64,000 nt of DNA from Mucilaginibacter roseus (GTDB taxonomy: Bacteria; Bacteroidota; Bacteroidia; Sphingobacteriales; Sphingobacteriaceae), in the NCBI RefSeq assembly GCF_021215455.1, contig NZ_JAJPWV010000006.1, positions 1 to 64,000 on the forward strand, written 5' to 3'. Positions 6,536 to 14,552 of this stretch are shown here, in pieces. A program made the position numbers and the translations under genes. The notes below the pieces were generated by a model that ran no database searches, was not told where the DNA came from, and saw only the letters and a program-made list of their open reading frames with translations. How positions within the stretch are numbered: position 1 is the first letter of the stretch; every line of letters starts with the position of its first letter.

Positions 6536-8099
6536 ACAGCAACAGTCGCTGCTGGATTTCATGCGCCAGCAATCAGATAAATTACTCTCTCAAACGCTTG
6601 AACATATTGGCCTTACCTTTATTTCGCTGCTTCTCGCGGTGATGATCGGGCTACCGCTCGGGATATTGATCGCGCGCAAAAAGCAATTATCCGGCAGTGT
6701 GCTGGGTTTTGCCGGGGTGTTGCAAACCATTCCCAGCATTGCTTTGCTCGGTTTCATGATTCCGCTTTTGGGTATTGGCCCTAAACCGGCTATCGTGGCT
6801 TTGCTGCTATACGCCTTGCTGCCCATCATCCGCAATACATACACCGGAATAACCGGGGTTGACGTATCGATAAAGGAAGCCGCCGTTGCCATGGGCATGA
6901 GCAAGTGGCAAATACTGAAGCAGGTTGAGCTGCCGCTGGCCATGCCGGTTATTTTAGCCGGTATACGTACGGCAACGGTAATTAATGTTGGCGTTGCCAC
7001 ATTGGCATCGTACATAGCAGCTGGTGGCCTGGGCGAGTTTATTTTTGGCGGCATATCGCTTAATAACACCAATATGATACTGGCCGGCGCTATACCGGCA
7101 GCGCTGCTGGCCATCGTGTTTGATTTCTTATTATCGTTAATTCAGAAAATGAATTTCCGGAAAGTGCGTTTGGGCGTGTATGCGCTGCCCGTAATTACCC
7201 TGCTGCTGGCTTCCTTTTACTTCATTCCATCGGCCTATGGCGGCAAACTTACCGCCGGCTTTACCCCCGAGTTTATGGGACGGCAGGATGGCAACTTGGG
7301 CCTGCGTGATAGGTATGGTTTAAAAATTCACACCATCGTAATCAGCGATGCGGTGATGTATAAGGCAGCCTATGAAAAAGAGCTGGACGTGATCAGCGGT
7401 TACTCTACCGATGGGCGATTAAAAGCTTACGATCTGGTGGTGCTGGATGATGATAAGCATATTTTTCCGCCATATTATGCAGCGCCTATTGTGAGTGAGG
7501 TGGCCTTGAAGAAATTCCCTGAACTGGAGCGTACGCTTAATATGTTGTCGGGCACTATTACAGATTCTATCATGACGGAGTTAAACTACCGTACCGATTA
7601 TCTACACCAAAGTCCGGAAAGGGTGGCAAAGGAGTTTTTGGAATCAAAAAACCTATATAAGCCCGCACGTAACGGTAAGGCCGGTATTGTACGCATCGGC
7701 TCAAAAATATTTGGCGAGCAGTACATTTTAGCCAATATGTATGCGATGCTGATACGGGGTTACACAAATTATGATGTGTCCACAAAAACCGGATTGGGCG
7801 GAACAAAAATTTGCTTTGACGCCCTTACCAACAACCAGATTGATTTTTACCCGGAATATACGGGTACCGGCTTGCTGGCAATTTTGCAAGCGCAACCGCA
7901 AACGGTAAATAAACTGATGAGTGATAAAGAACGAACTTATAACTTTGTAAAGGCGGAATTTAACAAGCGATACAACATTAAATGGCTTACCCCCATAGGT
8001 TTTAACAATGCCTACGCATTAATGATGCGCCGAAAACAAGCTCAGGAGTTAAACGTTAGAACCATATCCGAGCTGAAGAACCACACTAATACCAATTAA
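6528..8099 (+). CDS. egtU: ABC permease fused to a circularly permuted substrate-binding domain, probable EgtU
   Basis: 523 aa, inner membrane. Residues about 20-210 are a BPD-type permease with about six membrane segments and the EAA loop around 116-142 (KEAAVAMG, ELPLAMP). A further membrane anchor follows at about 215-234, and then a periplasmic OpuCC-like binding domain. The blocks of that domain are in swapped order. What is normally the C-terminal half comes first (about 243-380: YSTDGRLKAYDL at 292-303, FPPYYAAP at 313-320, ELNY at 351-354). The normally N-terminal half comes last (about 387-517: IGSKIFGEQYIL at 390-401, YPEYTGTGL at 441-449, RTISELK at 511-517). Fusion of permease and binding domain is the EgtU/OpuCB-CC architecture. 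Translation starts inside the egtV gene, so it is coupled. Specificity for ergothioneine is inferred from the neighbours. Confidence 0.8.
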   Translation: MNEQQQSLLDFMRQQSDKLLSQTLEHIGLTFISLLLAVMIGLPLGILIARKKQLSGSVLGFAGVLQTIPSIALLGFMIPLLGIGPKPAIVALLLYALLPIIRNTYTGITGVDVSIKEAAVAMGMSKWQILKQVELPLAMPVILAGIRTATVINVGVATLASYIAAGGLGEFIFGGISLNNTNMILAGAIPAALLAIVFDFLLSLIQKMNFRKVRLGVYALPVITLLLASFYFIPSAYGGKLTAGFTPEFMGRQDGNLGLRDRYGLKIHTIVISDAVMYKAAYEKELDVISGYSTDGRLKAYDLVVLDDDKHIFPPYYAAPIVSEVALKKFPELERTLNMLSGTITDSIMTELNYRTDYLHQSPERVAKEFLESKNLYKPARNGKAGIVRIGSKIFGEQYILANMYAMLIRGYTNYDVSTKTGLGGTKICFDALTNNQIDFYPEYTGTGLLAILQAQPQTVNKLMSDKERTYNFVKAEFNKRYNIKWLTPIGFNNAYALMMRRKQAQELNVRTISELKNHTNTN

Positions 8100-8103
8100 A
8101 TAA

Positions 8104-9255
8104 ATGAATTTAGCAGAACGTTACCAACAGGTGCGGCAACGCTCCGAACATATTTGCAGTCCGCTACAAACTGAGGATTACGTTGTTCAGCCTATTGAGG
8201 ATGTAAGCCCGCCTAAGTGGCACCTGGGGCATACCACCTGGTTTTTCGAAACCTTTATACTCAAGCCCTACGTATCTGCCTACAAAGAATATAATACCGA
8301 ATATAATTACGTTTTTAACAGCTACTACGAGAGCGTAGGCAGCAGGGTTATTCGTACAGACCGCGGTAATTTAAGCCGCCCTACAGTGATTGATATTTAC
8401 AGTTACCGCAAATATGTTGACGAAGCCATGTATCATTTTTTATGTGGGGATATACCGGCGGAAATTCAGGAGTTAGTGATCCTCGGGTTTAATCACGAAG
8501 AGCAGCACCAGGAGTTGTTGTATACGGATATTAAATATATACTTGGCCATAACCCCTTGTTTCCGGCCTATTCGCACGAGTATAAGGCGACGCATTTTGA
8601 GAGAGCTGTTGGCGCAGAGTTTATACAAATGCCCGAAAGTATTTACGAGATAGGCTTTGAAGGCGAAGGCTTTTGTTTTGACAATGAACTGAATCGCCAT
8701 AAGGTTTACCTGAATGCATACCAGATAAGCCCAAGCCTGGTAACCAATGCCGAATACCTGGAGTTTATAAACAGCGGCGGTTATCACGATTTCAGGCACT
8801 GGCACTCTGAGGGTTGGGCCTGGGTAAACGCGAATAAGATAGAGTCGCCATTGTATTGGTACCTGATAGATGGCCATTGGCACCACTACACCTACCATGG
8901 TCTACAACCGCTGGATATTCATGGCCCGGTTACGCACATAAGCTATTACGAGGCTTATGCTTACGCCGCCTGGAAAGGCATGCGTTTGCCTACCGAGTTT
9001 GAATGGGAAGCGGCGGCATCTAAGTTTAATTGGGGCCAGCGCTGGGAGTGGACCGAAAGCGCGTACCTGCCTTATCCCGGATTTTCAAAAGCACCCGGAG
9101 CCATAGGCGAATACAACGGTAAGTTTATGGTAAACCAGAAAGTTTTGCGCGGCGCATCAGAAGTAACGCCGCCGGGGCATAGCCGCGCCACCTACCGTAA
9201 TTTTTTCCAAACCGGTTTACGCTGGCAATTTACCGGCATACGCCTTGCAAAATAA
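8104..9255 (+). CDS. egtB: Ergothioneine biosynthesis sulfoxide synthase EgtB
   Basis: 383 aa. N-terminal DinB-like domain with WHLGHTTWFFE (39-49) and HEEQHQE (131-137), giving the three iron ligands H43, H131 and H135 of the non-haem iron site. The C-terminal half is the formylglycine-generating-enzyme-like fold, recognisable from RLPTEFEWEAA (294-304), WEWTESAY (314-321), LRGAS (348-352) and a final GIRLA. EgtB joins a sulfur donor to trimethyl-histidine using oxygen. No egtA, egtC or egtE is in this window. A short pathway that uses cysteine directly, as in Chloracidobacterium, is therefore possible, but the genes could lie elsewhere. It is not an OvoA fusion because the methyltransferase is a separate gene. 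It starts 4 bp after the egtU stop and lies 20 bp before egtD. Confidence 0.92.
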   Translation: MNLAERYQQVRQRSEHICSPLQTEDYVVQPIEDVSPPKWHLGHTTWFFETFILKPYVSAYKEYNTEYNYVFNSYYESVGSRVIRTDRGNLSRPTVIDIYSYRKYVDEAMYHFLCGDIPAEIQELVILGFNHEEQHQELLYTDIKYILGHNPLFPAYSHEYKATHFERAVGAEFIQMPESIYEIGFEGEGFCFDNELNRHKVYLNAYQISPSLVTNAEYLEFINSGGYHDFRHWHSEGWAWVNANKIESPLYWYLIDGHWHHYTYHGLQPLDIHGPVTHISYYEAYAYAAWKGMRLPTEFEWEAAASKFNWGQRWEWTESAYLPYPGFSKAPGAIGEYNGKFMVNQKVLRGASEVTPPGHSRATYRNFFQTGLRWQFTGIRLAK

Positions 9256-9275
9256 CCTATAAAATATCAACCACC

Positions 9276-10259
9276 ATGATACTCACACCTACTGCACCAG
9301 AAAAACAACCCGAAAACCATTATAGCCAGTTTTTGCATGATGTATTGGATGGACTGAGCGCCACACCGAAGCACCTGCAATCAAAATATTTTTATGATGA
9401 GCAGGGCGACAAGCTGTTTCAGGATATTATGAATTGTCCTGAATACTACCTCACCGGCCTCGAGATGGAAATATTTACCCAACAAACTGATTTGCTGGCA
9501 CACACCATCCGCAAAGGTGGCGAGCCGTTTGACCTGATCGAACTGGGCGCGGGCGATGCTACAAAATCCATCCACCTGTTGCGTAAACTGGTGGAAATGG
9601 GCGCGCATTTTGAGTACATGCCGATTGATATTTCAGGCCATGTTATCAGCGAATTAGAGGCAACACTGCCAATAAGCGTACCCGGGCTAAAGCTTACCGG
9701 CCTCAAAGGCGAATACTTTGAGATGCTGGCCAAAGCCTCGGCTATATCTGATCGCCGTAAGGTGGTTATGTTTTTAGGCTCCAATATTGGCAATATGCCG
9801 GTTGAAGATGCGCAGGAGTTCTGCAATAGTTTGAGGCAACACCTTTCAGCAGGCGATATGCTGCTGATGGGCGTAGACCTTAAGAAAAACCCGAATACCA
9901 TCCGCGCCGCTTATGATGACAAGGGTGGTATTACCAAAGCTTTTAACTTAAACCTGCTTACCCGCATTAACCGTGAACTGGGTGCGGATTTTGACCTGTC
10001 GCAGTTTGATCACTTTTGCAGTTATGACCCGGAGAACGGTGCTTGTAAAAGTTACCTGATCAGCCTGAGCGAGCAGGTGGTAAAAATACAAGGCAAAAGT
10101 ATTCGTTTCGAAAAGGATGAATACATCTGGATGGAGATATCACAAAAATATACGATTGACCAGGTGGATGAAATGGCTCAACGCGCCGGATTTACTCCTG
10201 CCGATCATATATTCGACAGTAAGCACTGGTTTGTAGATGCTATGTTGGTAGCTGTATAA
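9276..10259 (+). CDS. egtD: L-histidine N-alpha-methyltransferase EgtD
   Basis: 327 aa. SAM-binding motif ELGAGDATKS at 89-98 and the family block KYFYDEQG (37-44) with PEYYLT (55-60). Residues that in the mycobacterial enzyme contact histidine appear conserved: N170 in LGSNIGN, Y213, and the E287-I-S289 pair. These support trimethylation of histidine to hercynine. The usual R after the LT of that block is replaced (LTGLE), a small departure. It is the last gene of the operon, 20 bp after egtB and followed by a strong hairpin terminator. Product hercynine is the direct substrate of EgtB, so both biosynthetic steps are encoded side by side with the putative importer. Confidence 0.92.
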   Translation: MILTPTAPEKQPENHYSQFLHDVLDGLSATPKHLQSKYFYDEQGDKLFQDIMNCPEYYLTGLEMEIFTQQTDLLAHTIRKGGEPFDLIELGAGDATKSIHLLRKLVEMGAHFEYMPIDISGHVISELEATLPISVPGLKLTGLKGEYFEMLAKASAISDRRKVVMFLGSNIGNMPVEDAQEFCNSLRQHLSAGDMLLMGVDLKKNPNTIRAAYDDKGGITKAFNLNLLTRINRELGADFDLSQFDHFCSYDPENGACKSYLISLSEQVVKIQGKSIRFEKDEYIWMEISQKYTIDQVDEMAQRAGFTPADHIFDSKHWFVDAMLVAV

Positions 10260-10269
10260 AGATTTTGTT

Positions 10270-10296
10270 ATCCCGGCAGCAATAAACTGCCGGGAT
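10270..10296. terminator. Hairpin between egtD and the convergent response-regulator gene
   Basis: Perfect 10-bp inverted repeat (10270-10279 and 10287-10296) with a 7-nt loop, between two convergent stops 42 bp apart. T-rich flanks on both strands are weak, but the position fits a shared terminator. Confidence 0.65.
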
Positions 10297-10301
10297 CAAT
10301 A

Positions 10302-11120
10302 TTATTTATCGCCGTTGAGACTATAAAGATAATCAGAGGGCGACATACCAAACTGTTTTAAAAAGTTACGCCCGAACTGGGTTTGTGAGCTGTAGCCCAC
10401 CATGTCTGATATCTCGTAGATTTTAAACTCTCCCTCGCTCAGCAATTCAGCGGCACGTTTTAACCGGCCAAGATTGATCAGCTCGTTAGGCGTAAGGTCA
10501 GATATTGATTTGATTTTACGGTATAAAGTCGGGCGGCTCATGTTCATCATATCCGCCAGGTGTTCCACATCAAGCTCCTTATTGTCCAGGTTTTTAAGGA
10601 TAAGCTCATTCAGCTTTTCCAGAAAAACTTCGTCGGCACGGTTATGGGCAATGGTTTTAATATGCGCCAATGGTGATTTAGCAAAATACTGCTTTACTTT
10701 ATTGCGGTTACGCAGCAGGCAGGCCACCTGTACCTGCAAATATTCAGGCGAAAAAGGTTTTTCTATGTAGGCATCAGCCCCCAGTTCAAGCCCCTCAATT
10801 TTTGATTGCAGGGTGTTTTTTGCCGTAAGCAGTAGCACAGGTATATGTCCAAGTTCAAAGTCGGCCTTCACAGCTTCACAAAGGGCAAAACCGTCCATCC
10901 CCGGCATCATCACATCACTTATAATCAGGTGAACTATCTGCTCGCGCAAAATGTTAAGTGCCGCAATACCATCAGGCGCTGTTATAACCCGGTATTTATC
11001 ACTCAGATCTTCAGAAACGAATTCCAGAATTTCCTCGTTATCATCCACGAGTAAAACAACCGGTTTATCAAGATCGGCATCGCCGGCTTGATAAGCAGCC
11101 AAGCTTAATACTTTTTCCAT
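10302..11120 (-). CDS. Response regulator with AraC-type DNA-binding domain (HTCS output half)
   Basis: 272 aa. Receiver domain at about 20-140 with the acidic pair D26-D27, phosphoacceptor D69 in SDVMMPG and the KPF lysine near 122. The AraC/XylS double helix-turn-helix is at about 170-268 (LADMMNMSRPTLYRKIK, then YSSQTQFGRNF and a closing PSDY). This is exactly the output end of a Bacteroidota hybrid two-component system, here made as a separate protein. Its ATG lies inside the 3' end of the kinase gene (16-bp overlap, in the -1 frame relative to it), with an in-frame stop codon directly upstream of the ATG, so it is translated independently or by coupling. Target genes are unknown; such regulators usually control nearby polysaccharide loci. 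Confidence 0.88.
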   Translation of the reverse strand: MEKVLSLAAYQAGDADLDKPVVLLVDDNEEILEFVSEDLSDKYRVITAPDGIAALNILREQIVHLIISDVMMPGMDGFALCEAVKADFELGHIPVLLLTAKNTLQSKIEGLELGADAYIEKPFSPEYLQVQVACLLRNRNKVKQYFAKSPLAHIKTIAHNRADEVFLEKLNELILKNLDNKELDVEHLADMMNMSRPTLYRKIKSISDLTPNELINLGRLKRAAELLSEGEFKIYEISDMVGYSSQTQFGRNFLKQFGMSPSDYLYSLNGDK

Positions 11121-14100
11121 TTACCGCTTAGGTTAAATTCTATTAATTGGTGTACAGGCAGTGTTAAAGCAAATATAGTAAATCGATTTACATATCCAAC
11201 TAATTCTAACCTTCCCTTGTGTAGCTCAGCCAATGATTTTGAGATAGATAAGCCTATGCCCGTGCCGGGCTGCGGTCCTTGTTCATTTATGCGGAAAAAG
11301 GGCTCAAATATTTTAGCGCTAAGCTCGGTCGGCATGGGTTTACCGTCGTTACGCACTTCAATAGTAAAGTTTTCATCGCTACCGGCTAATGGCATCAGCT
11401 CAACCTCAACGTGGTTGTCACTATATTTAATGGCGTTATCCAGCAGGTTGCTGATTATTTTAGTGAACCCTTCCGCATCAACGTAAGCTTGCAGCTGCGC
11501 TTCAGGCAACAGTAGTTTATAAGCCAGGTTACGATGCTCGGCAGCCAGTTGAAAGCGGCTATGAATATCAGTAAGCAGTTCCGGTATATCAACGTTCACA
11601 AAGTTGAGCGAAAAGCCCTTCGCTTCCGTCTTACGGAAATCAAGCAGTTGGTTGGTAAGTGTGAGCAGCCGGCCGGTATTACGGTCAATTATCCTCAAGT
11701 TTTTTTCAATATCAGGCACTTCACCCGCTTTTTTCATCACCTTTTCCATCGGCCCTTTAATAAGCGTTAGCGGGGTGCGTATCTCGTGGGCTACGTTAGT
11801 AAAAAATTCTATTTTGGCTTCGTATATCTCGCGCTCCTTTTCGTTTTCAAAAATCTCCATCTGCCTGCGGTGCTTGGCTTGTAATTTCCGGTTATAACGG
11901 TTTATCAGCACAATAACTGCAGTCATCAGTAGCAGGGTATAAATTAAATAAGCGGTATTGCTCTTCCAAAAAGGCGGTAGTATTTTAATAACAAGGCGCG
12001 CTTCCTTGTTATTCCAGATGCCGCTGCTGTTGGCCGCTTTAACCCTGAATGTATAAACTCCGGCAGGTAACTCTGTAAAATAAACTTTTCGGTTAGTTTT
12101 TATATAGGTCCATTGGTTATCCAGCCCGTCCATCCGGTAAGCGTATTCAAGCGTGCCGGGAGAGTTGTAGCTCAAGGCGGAGAAATCGATACTGAAAGAT
12201 GAGCTTTTATAATCGAGCACAATTTTGCGGGTAACCAATATGGAGCGTTTAAGCGGCGAGCCTTTTTGCGCTACGGCAAGCTCGCGGTTGTTTACCTGGA
12301 AACCTGTTATATATATGGGCGGCGCAACGGTATTGGTTATAAATTCATCGGGGTTAAAGCATACCATGCCTTTTACACTGCCAAAAAACATGTGCCCGGT
12401 TTCATCCCGGTAAGCGGAGTTATAATTAAACTGATCAGTAAGTAAGCCATTGGCTTTCGTAAACACCCGTATTTTTTCGGTAGCCAGATCAAAGCTTACC
12501 AGTCCCTTTGAAGTGCTTATCCAGAGTTGTTTCCGGGCATCCTCTAAAATGCTGTATATAAGGTTGCTTGGCAGGCCCCAGTTAACCGTATATTGCTCGG
12601 CTTTTTTTGTCTGTCTGTTGTACTTAAATAACCCCGACTCAGTTGCAAACCACATTTGGTTTTCTGAGTCTTCAAATATGTCGGTTATCCGCACTTTTGA
12701 CATGTCGACATTCAGCAAATGGTTAAGGGTACCGCTACTCCCATCGGCATTCAGGTAAAATATGCCATGCCTGAACGTGCCCGTCCATAGTGTGCCTTTG
12801 CTATCCTGCGTTATAGCGGTTATAAAAGCTGATGCCGGCAAATGTGGAAGTAACGTAAAATCGTCCGTCTGCCGGTTGTATTTGTATAAGCCTACAGGTG
12901 TTCCCACCAATATATCGCCCGCACGGGTTTTGAGCATACAAAAAATAAAATTGCTTTTGAGCTGGTGTTGTCCCGGTCCGGCGTTGTAATGCCTGATTAC
13001 CTTTGCTGTATGTAAATCCATAACATCAAGGCCATGCTCAAAGGTGCCCACCCATAATTCATTACCGTTAATAAGCAAACCGTGCAGGTTGGTATTAGCA
13101 ATGCCCGACCGGCCATCGCCAGGGCGATAGTTGCTAAACTGCTTGGTTTTTAAGTTAAACTTATTCAGCCCGGCATCCTCGGTACCAATCCAAAGATTTC
13201 CGTCGTAATCACGGCAAATTTCACGTACCGCATTTCCGCTAATGGAATTTTCGCCGATACGTGGAAAAAACTTTTCAAAAAAAGTATACCGTGGCTGATA
13301 ATAGTTTACACCTCCAAAATAGGTGCCCGCCCAAATGCCGCCTTCAGTATCCTTAAACAAGGTATAAACAGCATTGTCGGCCAGTGAGTAGGGGTTGTTA
13401 TACTGCTTGCGCAGGTTTACCAGTTTATTGGTTTTATCGTGATAAATAAATATACCCGATTCGGTAGCTATCCAAAGCTCATCAGATGAAACGCGGAGAA
13501 AATTTCGTGCGAAGATGTCAGTGCCGTTTTCATTCCGGGTAACAAGGTCTGCAGATTTATGCGTAATGGTATTAAATATTTTGACCCCCTGGTTAGACGC
13601 ACCTATTAGCAACCGGCCCGGGCCATCGCTGGTTATATTCTCTATCCAGTTTGAAACAGACCTGTTGTTAAGGTTGGATAATGCTTTAAAAGGAGTGAAA
13701 GTATTGTTGCCAGGGTTATATCTTTGTAAATAACCATCGGCGGTTGACACCCATATATCACCCTCGTAAGATTTACATACGTATGTCGCGGCAAAGTTTT
13801 CACGATAGGATGCTACGGAATGGTCAGCAATATTGTAACGAAATAATGATTGCCCCGACACGATCCATAAATAGCTGCCTTGTTTTATTACACTTTCAAT
13901 AGCCTGCTGCTGAATACCGTTTATAAAAATAAAATGTTCGCTTTCTCCATCGTAACGATACAAGCCGTTTTCAGTGCCGACCCATAAGATGCCTTGATCA
14001 TCTTCGTAAAGTGTCGAAATAAAGTTGCTCCCCAGCGTATTCTTGTCGTTTGGGTCGTTGCGGAAGGTTTTAAAGGTGTAGCCATCAAAGCGGTTAAGCC

Positions 14101-14275
14101 CATCCTTTGTGCCAAACCACATAAAGCCGCGGCTATCCATTATGCTGCAAATAACAGCGTTGTTTGATAGGCCCTGCTCAACCTGGTAATGCGTAAAATA
14201 GTACGATTGTGCAATGCCGTTGAAACCGGACATTAGTAACACGAAGAGCATTAATAGTTTAACTTTCAATGGCAA
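11105..14275 (-). CDS. Membrane sensor histidine kinase with beta-propeller sensor (HTCS input half)
   Basis: 1056 aa. Signal peptide (about 1-22), then about 14 Reg_prop-type repeats forming two periplasmic propellers, each with a W-F/I-G/A-T core (for example GFMWFGTKDGLNRFDG). A Y_Y_Y domain at about 690-765 and one membrane segment at about 774-792 follow. Next comes HisKA with phospho-acceptor H830 in NVAHEIRTP, and HATPase_c with N-box NLLDNAIKYS at about 943-952 and G-box GTGIGLS at 1004-1010. It ends just where a hybrid protein would continue into the receiver domain. The start is TTG at 14275; a second TTG two codons on (14269) is equally good, since no ATG fits a normal signal peptide. 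The ligand is probably a carbohydrate, by analogy. Confidence 0.88.
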   Translation of the reverse strand: MPLKVKLLMLFVLLMSGFNGIAQSYYFTHYQVEQGLSNNAVICSIMDSRGFMWFGTKDGLNRFDGYTFKTFRNDPNDKNTLGSNFISTLYEDDQGILWVGTENGLYRYDGESEHFIFINGIQQQAIESVIKQGSYLWIVSGQSLFRYNIADHSVASYRENFAATYVCKSYEGDIWVSTADGYLQRYNPGNNTFTPFKALSNLNNRSVSNWIENITSDGPGRLLIGASNQGVKIFNTITHKSADLVTRNENGTDIFARNFLRVSSDELWIATESGIFIYHDKTNKLVNLRKQYNNPYSLADNAVYTLFKDTEGGIWAGTYFGGVNYYQPRYTFFEKFFPRIGENSISGNAVREICRDYDGNLWIGTEDAGLNKFNLKTKQFSNYRPGDGRSGIANTNLHGLLINGNELWVGTFEHGLDVMDLHTAKVIRHYNAGPGQHQLKSNFIFCMLKTRAGDILVGTPVGLYKYNRQTDDFTLLPHLPASAFITAITQDSKGTLWTGTFRHGIFYLNADGSSGTLNHLLNVDMSKVRITDIFEDSENQMWFATESGLFKYNRQTKKAEQYTVNWGLPSNLIYSILEDARKQLWISTSKGLVSFDLATEKIRVFTKANGLLTDQFNYNSAYRDETGHMFFGSVKGMVCFNPDEFITNTVAPPIYITGFQVNNRELAVAQKGSPLKRSILVTRKIVLDYKSSSFSIDFSALSYNSPGTLEYAYRMDGLDNQWTYIKTNRKVYFTELPAGVYTFRVKAANSSGIWNNKEARLVIKILPPFWKSNTAYLIYTLLLMTAVIVLINRYNRKLQAKHRRQMEIFENEKEREIYEAKIEFFTNVAHEIRTPLTLIKGPMEKVMKKAGEVPDIEKNLRIIDRNTGRLLTLTNQLLDFRKTEAKGFSLNFVNVDIPELLTDIHSRFQLAAEHRNLAYKLLLPEAQLQAYVDAEGFTKIISNLLDNAIKYSDNHVEVELMPLAGSDENFTIEVRNDGKPMPTELSAKIFEPFFRINEQGPQPGTGIGLSISKSLAELHKGRLELVGYVNRFTIFALTLPVHQLIEFNLSGKWKKY

Positions 14276-14293
14276 TTAAATGGATGGCTGTAC

Positions 14294-14301
14294 CAAATAT
14301 A
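14294..14301 (-). promoter_or_regulatory. Candidate -7 box of the split two-component operon
   Basis: Minus-strand TATATTTG, a perfect TAnnTTTG match, 18 bp upstream of the TTG start. A -33 element is not evident. Confidence 0.4.
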
Positions 14302-14491
14302 GTTAAACACGCTTATTTAGAAGAATGATGAGCGCGCAGAATAGGTTTGAGATTGAGACGATTTGCAGAATTATTGATACAAAAGCGATAGGCCATCAAA
14401 GCGTTATTTGCCCATCTTTGAAATAACCATTACTACAAGCGGGTAACCGTTAAATTAAACTTTTGCTCAATTAAGGCATACGCAGGTATGT

Positions 14492-14533
14492 AAAAAAATA
14501 GTCCCGATAGCACGCTTGTTGTGCGTTATCGGG
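14492..14533 (-). terminator. Intrinsic terminator of the lacI-family gene
   Basis: Stem CCCGATA/TATCGGG (14503-14509 and 14527-14533) with an inner GCAC/GTGC stem. On the minus strand it is followed by seven T (A-run at 14492-14498). It lies 20 bp past the stop of the LacI-family gene. Confidence 0.75.
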
Positions 14534-14552
14534 CTTTTGTGTTATTAGCCCC

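Noticed and set aside
5570..8099. Glycine betaine/choline osmoprotectant importer
   Set aside because: This is what family similarity alone would say. It is not excluded, but the missing CBS pair and the egtB/egtD context favour an ergothioneine role, so it is kept as the alternative.
8104..9255. EgtB as a selenoneine (SenA) or ovothiol (OvoA) enzyme
   Set aside because: No senB or senC is adjacent, and there is no fused methyltransferase domain as in OvoA; a separate EgtD with histidine-contact residues supports ergothioneine.
11105..11120. Programmed -1 frameshift producing a fused HTCS protein
   Set aside because: The overlap contains G AAA AAG, which lacks the first A of the best slippery site, and no strong downstream stem is seen. 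Independent initiation at the regulator ATG is simpler. Kept only as a test in the findings.
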